This document shows, piece after piece, positions 11,937-22,882 of a stretch of DNA of 64,000 nt. The notes below the pieces were generated by a model. That model searched no databases and was not told where the DNA came from. It saw nothing but the letters and a program-made list of their open reading frames with translations. Where the stretch lies: assembly GCF_029962835.1 (NCBI RefSeq), contig NC_080588.1, forward strand, positions 65,868,001 to 65,932,000, written 5' to 3'. Both the position numbers and the translations under genes were made by a program. This stretch comes from Magnolia sinica (Eukaryota; Streptophyta; Magnoliopsida; Magnoliales; Magnoliaceae). How positions within the stretch are numbered: position 1 is the stretch's first letter; the number at the start of each line of letters is the position of its first letter.

Positions 11937-13653
11937 TCCAAAAGAACTGAATTTTCTTCAGTTCTACATATTTTTGGCACTGCGGTTGCGATATCCTATT
12001 TCTAGCTAAAATGGTCACAAGACGCTGGTGATCATGCTTTCAGTATGCTTCTGGATGCCATTTTAAAGGTCGTTTCTCATGTAGATTTTACATCTTCCCT
12101 TTGATCTTCCTGCTCTACTGTTTTTATTACAGGATTAATAAGGCTATAATAAAATGCTTGTGAATTTCAACTGAGCCCGACTTCAATGCACACAAAGCGT
12201 GCTGGCCCATATCTACCACCACTAAAATATGGATGGCAGGAATCTAGCAAGCATTTCGAAATGGGATTTCAAAATACCCATTTTGAAACGAGTGTTAAAA
12301 ATTTAAAAATTCCTGCCCCACCATCATTGGATATTGCACACCAATTCCTATTGCACAATGGGCAGGTGCCGATTCTTCTCTGTTGTAATAATAGTTGAAT
12401 CGTTTAAAGCTAAATCTAATTTATTGTAATGATTCATTAATATGTTGAAAATTTTCTTTTAATCTACACTTAAAAGTCATTAAGTGATCCAAAATAAATA
12501 AAAATGAAAATATAATGTCATCCTCTAACAAAAAGTACTGTCGTGGTTGATCTGTGGAGCAGCTTGAGCAGAAACATGTATGGGCCACATCCCAAAGTTT
12601 ACGATGATTGAATGATCTTAACCATTCAATCAGTGGCTGGAAAATGGATGGTTATAAAAGATAAACGAATCATGAGTGAGTTCCTGCATGTAGCAGGTAA
12701 AAGACATAAATCAAACCATTAGGATTGTCCAGCCACTAAATAGGGTTAATCTTTGAGTGACTACTGACTACACAATGCTCGGGCCAAGAGATTGTACAGC
12801 ATTATGTAGTAAAAGAATTCAATACGAAATTAACTGATTTGAAACTTTTCCTGTTACCACTCAAAATGGAATACTGATATATCTGCTGTCATTTCTACTT
12901 TCTGTAAAGGAGTTCTACGGTCTGCCTACGCCTTCCTGTACACAGTGCCAAGGGACATGCATGTGGGATCCGAACCGTCCGTCAGATGACTTCTTTTTTC
13001 ATGGCATTCGGCATGGGTGTGGGATGCCACACACTAATGTGGCAGTATGGACCAACCCAAAATTGAAGCGGTCCACACACAATCGCAACAAAATAATAGA
13101 TAAAAATTGGTGGGTTGGACAGATGACCCATGCCCACCATACAGGTGGCTTACCTAGTGAGTGGACCAGCCTCATTTTTGAGCCAAATAATGGATGGGGT
13201 CTCCTAATGAATGACCAAATTTCGAACATTTGAGGTGCTGCAAGTCCCATTCAAAACTCTCTCAGTTTATGCCGTTCAAGGGAGTAGGCAGACCCGACCA
13301 GACAACTGTTTCTGTTGGTGGTCCAGTCCAACCAATGGTCTGACCAGGTTGCACCATTCCAAACCAGGCAGCTGCTTGAAGTACAATGAATAAAATAAAC
13401 ACTGCCACATAGACTGATATTGGTGTAATCATGCATGCGCTTGAATTCAACTCATGAACAAGATACAAAAAATAATAACATGATCATTAGCTACGAGGCT
13501 TGAATAATCATAACTGTGACAAAATTCGAAAAGAAATAAACCCTAATAACCCTACTCCAAATGGATTTCAGATCAGGCTATTTATTCTTTACAGTAACTC
13601 AACTTGGTTACATCTACCTTTATATATATCATCTACCCGGGCATCTAGAGACG
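11937..13653. other. Intergenic DNA between SYMRK and BRK1
   Basis: No gene recognised. It contains GTGGGCC-type repeat phrases (about 12570-12720 and 12955-13260) and AT-rich stretches. The 3' UTR of BRK1 should occupy the right end, because BRK1 is read leftward and stops at 13654. Confidence 0.4.
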
Positions 13654-15585
13654 TCAACTGAAAACAGAGGGGTTAGCTGATGCTGTGCCAACTTGAACTT
13701 CAATCAGCTCTAGACGACGCTCCAACATATCAAGCTTTTCATTCAGTGATGCCAATTTGCTCTTTGTTGTAGCCTCTGGAAAATAATGGAATAGTTATAA
13801 GAATAGTTGATCAATAAGTGACTAAATCCCATAAGAATCTATCATTGTCTTTTTCAGACCATAAGATGGGTTTGAACCCAAGACACTGAAGACTTACTAC
13901 CATTTAAGCTATGGGCATGAACCCAGAAGCTAGCATTGTTAAAGCTAGCATTGTTATGATTAAGATTAACTACATAATGGTTGATAGAAGGGGTGCAAGC
14001 TTCTTAGGATAATAGAAACTTGCTCATTGCTTCAGAAGGACATAACAGATAGGTGACCCATGCCGCTGCCGATCACATAAATGAATGTCAAATTGGTAGG
14101 CATCTTTACTTTGCACTCACCCACTTACCTATTCATTATCATATATGCCTTATCCCAAGTTCCCAACTACTTGAGGTGGACTACATGAATACTATTCCGC
14201 CATTCTGATGTAGGCCCACGACCAGTGGAAGGACCCAGCATGTGTTGATTTTGGATTGTTTGTTGCAAGATTTAGGGCCTAAATGTCAGAGATCACATTT
14301 GGTATTTGTGGAAGAAGGGTGAGCTGATGTGGAGGATATGATTGAAGATCTTGGGAGTACTTGAAAGGATTTATTTTTGCTATTTTAGGCCAAATCTTTG
14401 TTGGTGGCATTTTTCTTATCTTGAATAAACTATATATCAATTTGAAATCAATCTAATAGTTCAGAATTTTCATTAAAGATTCATACAGATTGCCTTTTAG
14501 GGTCTATAAAAGGGGCGGTGGTGTAGAAGGTAGGCAATACACATTCTCTAAGTTTTGAGTTTTCTTGAGTATTGAATATCAATAAAGTTATTTCTCCTTC
14601 TCTACTCAAATATTTCTTGTGAATTTATACGTGTTCATTTCTTTGTGATTTGGGTTTAGAGATCACATTGAACTGATAAGCGGGTTGGACCACATTCCAC
14701 TATCAAGGACCATATCCTCAGTTAAACCATAGATCATCAAGTCTTTTCTCACTAATAACCCCACATCCTTTTGAGCCGTCCCCTTGCTTCTGTTTTTTGT
14801 TGATGAATGGATTCCCCTTGCCCTCACCTGTTGGAATCCAAATTATAGAATCTAGAGGAAAGGATATGTATAGTTTCCTTGGCTCTTGAAGTTATCCAAG
14901 GCCATGGTTTGATGATCCAAAACATTTAACTAATGGTTCCTAATCATGGAACACAAACATCCTAGATGGGACAATCCTATGTCTTTGATTGTCGGCCTGC
15001 AAGCCGACAGTGAATAAAGAGGAAAAGGCTCAGCAACCATCCACACCTAGTGGAACAAAGGCCAAAGATTGGATGGGTAGGATCCAGGAACCACAGAGAG
15101 TTACGGGTCATTGTCCAGCCTAGTGGTTCCCATCAGATCAAAGATATGGATAACCAAACAATGGGACCCTCTTGTACAAACTCACTACCCAAAGACATTA
15201 AATATCCTGGAACCAAGGATCACATAATTTCTCACAGAATCAATCCGTGATTAAAATGCTCAGTGTGAAAAGAAACAGAACCATCCTACTATATAGAAAC
15301 TGATATTATGTTGAGCAGACATTAGTGCGAAATCCAGGAGTCCAACCATCACTGCTCAAACATGCAAGGAAATAAAACATGTAAGACAAGGTATTTCAAA
15401 TCCTGACAGAGGATATGATCATCCAAACGAAAATGGTAATCCAATTGGGGCTGTCAATGCGCTGGGCTGCCCTGACAGGCTTGCAGGCCTGGCCTGCCTC
15501 GGGCTGGGCTTGGAGTTTCAGGTGCAAGGGCCGGGTTCAGGCTTCAAATATGAGCCTGTATATTAATTGGGCTTTTCATCTTCCC

Positions 15586-15625
<40 letters not shown>

Positions 15626-18600
15626 CAAAGCTCTCTCTCCCTCTCGAATGTTGCAGTGATTCCTCAGTCTAGTTGGAAGCTCTATCCGGTGGTTGGGTGG
15701 AGGTGGAAGCGAGTGGCTGCTTCGATCTTTCTAGGGAATGGGCTTGTGGACAGTACTTGAAGGTTTCCTGCTTCTTGCAAATGCCTTGGCAATACTAAAT
15801 GAGGATCGATTCCTTGCTCTGATAGGGTGGAGCTTTTCTGAATTCTCAAGGGGCGGGACAAAGTCACTCAAGGGGCAGATGATGGGGCTCATCTATGCAA
15901 CCCAATACATGAGGCTTCCACTAATAGCTTTCAATACCATCACCATTGCCATGATGTTGGTGTCTGGGTGAGGTTTGAACTTCTGCTCGGGTTTGATGAA
16001 TGTTGCCAGGCTTGTAATATGCAGTCAAGATCTCGGTTTGGCTGACAACTCCTTGTCTTAACTTGGGTTAGGATAGCTATGGATGCACTTCCATATTTTA
16101 AAAAAAAAAAAAAAAGGTTTTGGGTTTCAGGGGTGAGGCAAAGACAGCCGAAGGAGATGGGTTGCTGGAAGAGATGGGCGGAGATCGCCAGGAATATGTA
16201 GAGCCTAATAAAATGCAGCAGCAGCAGAGGCTCAAACAGCATGCCTTGATATAGCAAGCTCTCCTGTAGCAGTAGCAATCCCTCTACCATCCCAACATCT
16301 TGGCTCCTCATTAGGTATTCCCATCCCTCCTCTCAAATTCCATTTGATTCCGTTCCGCCGTTCCGTCCTTGTTCAGATTTCAATTCTCTGTCATCTGCTC
16401 TGTGCTTGATTGCTAACGCTTGGTGGGGTTATATCTTGATTTCATGGGTTGGGATTTTGAACAAGTATTTGGAATTTCATGTGAATCCTTTGTTGAAAAT
16501 AGATTTTTGGGTTCGGGTTCAGGCTTGACCGGGCCCTGCATATGTTTTGCGGGCCGGGTTCAGGCTGGACTATTTTAGCCTGTCACAGGCCCGGGCCGAG
16601 TTCAAGCTGGACTATTTTACCCCATCACGGGCCCGGACTGGGTTTGGGAATAGTTTGAAAAACACGGGATGGGCTTGGACAGAGCTTGGCCTAGCCCTAA
16701 CCCAGCCGTTGACACCCCTAATTCCAATTCTTAGTGGAGATTATCCTCATGGGATTTTTACTGCAAAGTTCCTTTAGGATCTGGATTTTACCAAATGATG
16801 CCTTGAGGAATAGATATTCCTAGGCATGGCTTTTCCAGAGCAGAAAATACATTACTGCCCTCTATTTTTCTTTACAACAAAGTGGAGAATCGAGATTGTG
16901 GGGCCCACGTGGTATGTGCCTCCCATCCAACCCGTCCAACAAATGCACACCAACATTATTATTATTAGAACTGACAATATAGTGGATCCAATCATAAGGT
17001 GAGCCAATCTATAAAAAGTAATATACACCATTCAAATATCCCACTTTAAGTGTAGCCCATCTGATAATCCGATTGGCCTAATGTTTTCTTCTGATTCTTC
17101 TGAGAAATAATCTCTCTTTGAACCTATGTATTCTATCATGAACTTGATAATACATTCAACACACCTTTATTTATTGCCTCTGGATAAAGGTCTCCCTTTT
17201 TTTTTCCTTTTCTAGAATTATTCAATGGAAGGATATTTGGCTAGGGGATCAAAGGTTGAGGGAGGTTTTCCCTCACTTAGCGATAGAGGTGTACACGAGT
17301 AGAGTCGAGCCGAGCTTTGCCTAGCTCGTGCTCGAGTCCCAGCTCGGCTCGGCCTTGGAATAGTAGCTCGTGCTCGACTCGTCCGAGTTCGAGCAGAGTT
17401 TTCGAGTCGAGTCTGTTTCGAGTTCAAGTTTTCGAGCTGAGTATCGAGTTCCGAGTTCGAGTAGTGGCAGCCGGCAAGGGCGACAGAACACCGGACTGGC
17501 AAGGCCGCAAGTGCGGGCGACAGCCGACAGGGGCAGCTGTGCGATGCGGGTAGAGGGTTGAGGGTGAGGGAGAGAGTAGAGAGAGAGAGAGGGAAGGTGA
17601 GGATGACTGGATGAGGGAGAGAGTAGAGAAAGAGAGGGAGGACGGACGTCTCGCCGGCCGCCAGAAGAGAGGGAGGACTGGGAGAGGGGTTGGGTGCACG
17701 TGCAGGGTACTATTCAAAAGGGGTAGGGTTTTTTTTTTTGTTTGGGAAGTGTGTATATATATATATATACACACCTTGTACACGAGTCAAGTCGAGCCGA
17801 GTTCGAGTATTATTCAAGTCGAGCTGGGTCAAGCTCGAACTCATTTCGAGCTCCAAAAATCAGCTTGAACTCGGCTTGAGTCAAGTCGAGTCGAGCGAGT
17901 TACGGAGCTTTTGCTGCTCGTGTACAGCTCTACTTAGTGATGATTTTGTCAGAAGCTAATTTGAAGGTAGATGAAGTCGTTTGGGCTCCCCTTTGTAGGA
18001 GAAATCTTGATGAATCAGAATTTGAGGATCTGTTGATTTTGTTAGAAATGTTGAGTAAAGTTCGCCCATCGATTTTGGATAGGGACTTGTAGAGGTGGTT
18101 GGACGATAAGTCTGGTAAGTTCTCGGTTAAATCGCTATACCTTTCAATTAGTGGTGGATCAAACACCAATGTGGTAAATTACACAACATGTGTGGAAATA
18201 TGGTGCTCTGCCAAAGGTAGCCACTCTTGCTTGGTTAGTGGGTAGGAACAAAGTGCTCACAATTGACAGTTTGCGGAAGAGGAATATGATTTTACCAACT
18301 GTCTATCTCCTATGCTATCAAGATGAGGAATCGGTTAATCATCTCTTTATGCATTGTCCATTCGTAAGAAAGATGCGGGAACACTTCTTTCTCATGTTTG
18401 GCATTCATTGGGTCTTGCCAGGCTCCATAGAAGCTCTCTTGTTAGCATGGCACGGTAGGGGTAAAGGGAAGATAGGGAAAAAGATTGGCATTTATGTTTG
18501 CTAGTTGGAATCTGGTCGCTATGGTCAGAAAATAATCTTCGCTGTTTCAGGAATCGGAAGTGAAATATCGTGGAAGTTCGTAATTACGCCAAAGATCTTG

Positions 18601-21409
18601 TTAAGGAATGGGTAGGTGAATCTTTGGATATAGCACCTTCTCAGATTCTCGATAGCTGGGTAGGTTTCTAACTAGTTTTTCTTGGTCTTTCTTGTAATTC
18701 TTTGGCTTTTGCCTTTTTGCAATAAAATCATCAATGTTAAAAATAAAAAAGAAAAGAAAAGAAAAGAAAAGAAAAGAAAGAAAAGAAAAGAAAAAGAAAA
18801 GGAAGGATAAAGAAGCTAGAGGACAATCAACTAGATCTTTTTTGCATAATGGTATCTGTTGGTTAACTGGGACAGTCACGTACATTGGTAGTTTCTTGCA
18901 AGTTTTTGGAAAACAAGTGGGAGGCAATTGTCATATCCAACAGGAAGGATGCACAAAAATGAATAAGGAATACCATGTAAATCCTACTGCTATACTGGCA
19001 TGAATGCTTATAAGCACCAAGAAGGATATGAAACATATTCACAAGTAGAAAAAAGAGATAATTGTACTTCTCATGTTGCAGCCGAAATTCTAGTCCCTTC
19101 TTGAGAATACCAATGACGGGAAGAAAAAGAGTAACATTTACATCTCCTATGGTCACACTAATCGTACAATAGATGCATTAATCCAAATGCATACAAAAGG
19201 TGAGCATGTTTCTCTCTTTTTCCCAAAATTAAAGTCATTGGTCCTAATAGAAGTCTAAGTCATTTCACCTATAGTTGCACAAAGCCTGAAGTGAAGCGGC
19301 ACCAGATTTGGGTGTAGGAGTGGGGAAGGGTTTGTTTCAAAATGCTAATAAATATAAATAGCTAGAAATTGGGAGCAAAAGCACGAGTCCAAAGCATGTT
19401 TCAAAGGCAAGAATGACACTTCGTTGGATCATGCAACTAGCGTAAGCAGCAAGGTGAATAGACTTGGTCCATTGCCTGGGCTAGAGCTACTTAGGCACCA
19501 CAAGCAACACAAGTAAGAAGGAAATCATGCCTCTAATTTTGTTGCTCATCCCTTGGAAACTCCAACATATTATTATAAAAATTGTGAACAAGAGAGGAAA
19601 TATACCGTGCTCAACAATAGCGTTTCCGTTTGGGGTCAACATTACATTTGCACATAAGTGGGGTGCCTTTTTCAATGATTCAAGTTGTTCATTCCCACCA
19701 TGGACGAGCAATGTTGCAAAGAAATCCCTGTAAGAAAATCCTAGCCATCCACTTGTTGGTCTGCAAATGGATGTGGATGGTTTAAGGGGGTGTTTGGATG
19801 CCGGTAAGTTCTCTATGTTGTGACAATAGGTGAAAGTCACAGCTAATCCTGTTTGGATGTAAACTATAAGCCACTAACAGGTAAGTTGGTTTTTATGTTT
19901 GAATAAATTGTAAGTCAGTTGCAAGTAAGAAGCTGTATATCTACACTAAGCAAAGCTTAGAGTAGGGAATCGTTCCAAAATATTATAATCATATAAGAAA
20001 GCTTGGTATTAAATATGTCATTTTGTTAAGCCCATTTAGATTAATATTTGAGCCAATTCTTAAGCTAAACAATCATCAAGTAGGACATAAAGTGGGCCCA
20101 CGAACTCAAAACACTTGCAATGTGGAGAAATAACTTAATATAAGCTTTTGAAAGGAAACTAAAAATATTAATAGTAAATCAGCTATACACAATGTTGTCA
20201 AAAGCGATCGCATAATTGCATAATGCCATCCATATGGCATATGCGATGGTCACATATGCCATATGGATAATATGTGATCGCATAATGGCATATGCGATCG
20301 CATACTTTCCTTTCTTTTCGATTTTTTTTTTTCATTTTTTTTTTTTTTTAAAAACAAGTTGTGCGATCGCATCGCATAAGCAATCAGGTATACGCAATCG
20401 CATAGGATCGCTTATGCCATTTGACAACATTGGCTATACATGGGGAATGAAGAACTAAAACCAACTGCAAATGGCTTAAATGCCGACTATGGTTCCATTA
20501 AAAAAAATGCGTGCATGTAACGTGGGTTAAGTTAGATGATCCATCCATTGACTAATGTTAAGATGATTTTGGGGGCATGATCCATCCATTGACTATTGTT
20601 AAGATGATTTTGGGGGCATGATCCATCCATTGACTAATGTTAATATGATTTTGGGGGCTTGATCCATCTATTGACTAATGGTTAAATGATTTAAAACCAC
20701 ATGCCCCACTTAAGCAAAACCCATGTAATGGGGTTGAGGAATTTGGACTCGGAAATTTCATTTTCTTTACCCATCAAAGGGTTCAAAGGGCCATGATGAA
20801 CATACTAAAAAATTAGGCTGGCGTACTTACCAGATGGGCCACCTTCATGCAAAGAGAATGTTTTAGAAAAAAAGTACAGATGGGTCAAGTGGCCCACGCC
20901 CATAAAAAGAATGATCACCCTCCTTGGTGTCTGTTTTGTATATCGACACCATCCATAAGTTTTGCCAGTTCATTTTATGGCTTGGGCCTAAAAATAAAGC
21001 AAATCCAAATCTCAGTTGAACCACACCACAGGAAACAATGGTGATTGAGTGCCCACCATTAATACTTTTTGTGGGTCACAAAAGTTTTGGGTCAAGCTGA
21101 TATTTGTTGTTTTTTCTTCATCTAGGTCTGTGTGACCTTATTAATAGGTTGGATGGAAAATAAACATTACGGTGGGCATTATGAATTTTTTAATGGTGGA
21201 TGTTCAATCACCACTGTTTCCTGTGGTGTGGCCCACCTGAGATTTGGATTTGCTTCATTTTTGGGCCCACACCATAAAATGAGTAGGCAAAACTAACAAT
21301 GTCGATATATAGAGCAAACATCAAGGTGGCGTAGATGGTCAATCTCATTGAATTGGGGCCATTCAAATGCAATAAAGAAAAAGAAGAGGCACAAAACCCA
21401 ACTGCCCAT

Positions 21410-21464
<55 letters not shown>

Positions 21465-22882
21465 AAATCCTCTTTGCCCTCTTCAATGGCTGCTCTGCTG
21501 CAGATGTTGTAATGGTGGTTGCAGGTAGGTTGTTGGCACGTTTCCACCTTTTCCCCTTGTTTCAAAAATTCGAACTTGGACCTGAAAATCACCTATAGGG
21601 AAGTGACTTCTCACCTCCAAACCCTACAGTTTTCTGGAAACTTTGCTTGTTAAGTGACATACAAGTGAACCCCCCCTAACATAAGAATATAGCCATTGGT
21701 CTCTATGCACCAGGAATAAATCCACCACTCAGATGATTGAGTTTGTTTTATGGAGGGAATTCGGTCCACTCCCATCCATAGTGGTGCATGTGAGATAAAA
21801 GATCCATATTGGTGAAAAGTTGATTCCACCAATAAGGAATTCTTGCCTAAGCAATAACAAGCATTGCATAACTCCCCTTACTAAATCAACATCATCGTCA
21901 TCAAAGAATTGTCCCAAACGTTTGGGGTCGACTTTAGAAATCCTTTCATGACTGTTTTGGCAAAAGTTTGACAACTGGCTAAAACCTCTTACAAAATATC
22001 ATTACGAAACATTAAGCCCTCCAAAAACCTCCCTCTCCCATTTGAAACTCAAAATAAAATCATCAAGCCACATATTTTGGAAGAGCAACATTGCCTGTCT
22101 TTCATACAAAAATTTGAATTGCCTCTGATCTCAAAATCATTTCTAGTGAAGTGCACAAATCCAAAAACCTTTCAACTTTCAAAATCAATAAGAAAAAACC
22201 ACTAGAAGAATTATATGACCCCCAGCCAGAGGATATGTACAGAGTGCTCAGGCAACCCCATGGTCCGGTGACCTAAACCGATGATAGCCATGGAAGCCAT
22301 GCAATGAAAATCTTCCAGACTTTAGCAAATCCAAGCTATCCAATCTTCATCCTTTACACCGAATGTGGGCCCTTGGTATTCTTTACTAGCTGTCTATGTG
22401 CAGGACACCAATCAGTGCTGGGATCTCACAAATCCAGGATATTTATGAGAGAGTGTCCACCCAAAGTTCCGTCCATCAACCCAACAGTCTGTATCATACA
22501 AACTAAGGGTCTGTCTGCAGGACACTCTGTAAAAATCCTCGGACCAAGATCACATAACTGCGAACTTCCCTAAAGAGTGCCAATTCAAAGATCGATGATC
22601 AAGAAATGTTAATTTCACAAACTAAGAGCATAATAACCGTTCAGCTACCGACCAGGTTCGACCGCTTGCAGATCAAACAACCATAACAAGAAAAAACACA
22701 AACATTCAGGAATCTTATACAATAGAGACATAGTATACTGCATACATACCGAACTGAACTAGGAATTCGAAGAGGCGACGGACGTTCAAGGAGATGTGAG
22801 AGATGAATTCTCGATTCTCCCAATCAGCTTGCACTGCGATTCCCACATTAACAGCATTCGTGATCCCTCCAGCCCTCGCCAT
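13654..22882 (-). CDS. BRK1: BRICK1, small SCAR/WAVE complex subunit (two exons)
   Basis: BRK1 (HSPC300) is the smallest subunit of the SCAR/WAVE complex, which activates ARP2/3 for actin branching during polarised cell growth (family knowledge). Read on the minus strand, exon 1 is 22882-22750 and exon 2 is 13775-13654. Together they make 255 bases, 84 residues and a TGA stop. The protein opens MARAGGITNAVNVG, then has the invariant QADWENREFISHIS block, the NVRRLFEFLVQFE junction spanning the intron, and the coiled-coil TTKSKLASLNEKL segment ending NPSVFS. Length fits the plant family (about 85). Donor G|GTATGT and acceptor CCAG|AG are canonical with phase 1. The intron, 13776-22749, is about 9 kb and full of mobile elements, which is large for so small a gene, but both exons are perfect, so I infer the gene works. 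Confidence 0.93.
13860..13930 (-). mobile_element. SINE head (tRNA-derived), in the BRK1 intron
   Basis: On the minus strand CATAGCTTAAATGGTAG resembles a Pol III A box and GGGTTCAAACCC, 30 bases on, is a good B box. It does not fold as a real tRNA gene, so a tRNA-derived SINE fragment is the best reading. The tail was not delimited. Confidence 0.45.
14200..14690 (+). mobile_element. LTR-like sequence (solo LTR or TRIM remnant)
   Basis: TATAAAAGG at 14505, AATAAAG at 14581 about 75 bases downstream, and a CT-rich leader after it match the U3-R-U5 layout of a plant LTR. Exact ends, target duplication and partner LTR were not found, so this is tentative. Confidence 0.35.
15591..15622. repeat. 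(CT)n microsatellite
   Basis: Sixteen CT units, 115 bases before the YOS1-like start codon. A CT-rich leader of this kind is common in plant 5' UTRs, so it may have been captured with the gene. Confidence 0.9.
15738..15971 (+). CDS. YOS1/IER3IP1-like small membrane protein, captured copy
   Basis: The 77-residue ORF is complete. It matches the YOS1 family, small two-helix proteins of ER-to-Golgi transport, through MGLWTVLEGFLLLANALAIL, NEDRFLA, SLKGQ-GLI-ATQYMRLPLI and the VSG C-terminus. Hydrophobic segments span about residues 2-20 and 57-76. Family length is about 77-80. The usual APRGW after NEDRFL is ALIGW here. It lies inside a transposon-like element in the BRK1 intron, in antisense orientation to BRK1, and is followed 128 bases later by A16, so a retrocopy or captured gene is more likely than the master gene. 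No stop or frameshift breaks it. Whether it is expressed cannot be seen from sequence. Confidence 0.7.
   Translation: MGLWTVLEGFLLLANALAILNEDRFLALIGWSFSEFSRGGTKSLKGQMMGLIYATQYMRLPLIAFNTITIAMMLVSG
16130..16314 (+). pseudogene. First exon of an oligouridylate-binding protein gene (UBP1-like), broken
   Basis: From ATG at 16213 the frame reads MQQQQRLKQHA, then a stop, QALL, further stops, QSLYHP-ILAP and a stop, before a GT donor at 16315. This is the Gln-rich N-terminus of plant UBP1 (TIA-1-like) RNA-binding proteins, which precedes the RRMs. Stops at 16252, 16267, 16273 and 16312 are all TAG where CAG is expected. Intron-like sequence follows, so the capture was from genomic DNA. Confidence 0.6.
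17285..17931. mobile_element. hAT-like MITE inserted in the LINE
   Basis: It starts AGAGGTGTACACGAG and ends CTCGTGTACAGCTCT (inverted), with GAGTCGAGCCGAG-type repeats near both ends. Flanks ACTTAGCGAT (17275-17284) and ACTTAGTGAT (17932-17941) match at 9 of 10 positions. Removing one flank restores the LINE frame across FP-L and FVR, so the order of insertion is clear. Confidence 0.75.
18739..18810. repeat. (GAAAA)n A-rich tail
   Basis: AAAAG/GAAAA pentamer run ending the LINE; an expanded poly(A) tail. Confidence 0.8.
18811..20189. other. BRK1 intron, mostly unassigned
   Basis: No coding similarity recognised. At 19787 a GGGGGTGTTTGGATGCCGGT end with TAA beside it resembles a Tourist-like MITE end, related to sequence at 54715, but the other end was not located. 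Confidence 0.3.
20190..20432. mobile_element. Palindromic hAT-like MITE with perfect 8-bp duplication
   Basis: Starts CAATGTTGTCAAAAGCG and ends GCCATTTGACAACATTG. The 8-mer GCTATACA flanks it on both sides (20182-20189 and 20433-20440). The interior is built from GCGATCGCATA and ATATGGCATATGCGAT palindromes. The perfect duplication suggests a fairly recent insertion. Confidence 0.85.
20538..20700. repeat. 41-bp tandem repeat, four copies
   Basis: GATCCATCCATTGACTA recurs at 20538, 20579, 20620 and 20661, each followed by TGTTAAGATGATTTTGGGGG or a close variant. The last copy is the most diverged. Confidence 0.9.
20820..21340. mobile_element. Foldback element of the GTGGGCC family
   Basis: The left arm has CAAATCTCAGTTGAACCACA and CCACAGGAAACAATGGTGAT; the right arm has ATCACCACTGTTTCCTGTGG and CCCACCTGAGATTTGG, their complements. 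The outer arms also pair (AATGAGTAGGCAAAAC against GTTTTGCCAGTTCATT). It is a near-palindrome of about 500 bases. Confidence 0.65.
21413..21459. repeat. (AG)n microsatellite
   Basis: Twenty-three uninterrupted AG units in the BRK1 intron. Confidence 0.95.

Larger units (their letters stand above)
15436..16721. mobile_element. hAT-like element with captured host gene pieces (Pack-type)
   Basis: The left end GGGGCTGTCAATGCGCTGGG and the right end (read inward GGGGTGTCAACGGCTGGG) are inverted copies. GC-rich sub-terminal sequence repeats GGGCCGGGTTCAGGCT on both sides. Flanks AATCCAAT and ATTCCAAT match at 7 of 8 positions, as expected for a hAT target duplication. The ~1.28-kb interior holds a YOS1-like ORF with an A16 tract and part of a UBP1 gene including its first intron donor. 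The element sits in the BRK1 intron. Confidence 0.6.
17210..18810 (+). mobile_element. 5'-truncated LINE with zf-RVT domain
   Basis: It begins with a FWKDIWLGDQRL-type stretch at about 17215, typical just upstream of the zinc-binding domain in plant LINE reverse transcriptase ORFs. After the inserted MITE (17285-17931) it resumes with a degenerate RRNL-D-E-DL-LL and SGKFSVKSLY region. The zf-RVT part lies at 18190-18504: LPKVATLAWLVGRNKVLT, then C-x-x-D-EESVNHLFMHCPF. A 3' UTR with AATAAAATCATC leads into an A/GAAAA-rich tail at 18739-18810. Several stops and frameshifts show it is dead. Orientation is opposite to BRK1. Confidence 0.75.

Noticed and set aside
13860-13930. tRNA gene
   Set aside because: Box-like motifs are present but no cloverleaf or acceptor stem can be formed; SINE head preferred.
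17218-17868. Ser/Arg-rich ORFs on both strands
   Set aside because: Translations of the GAGTCGAG-rich hAT-like MITE, not proteins.
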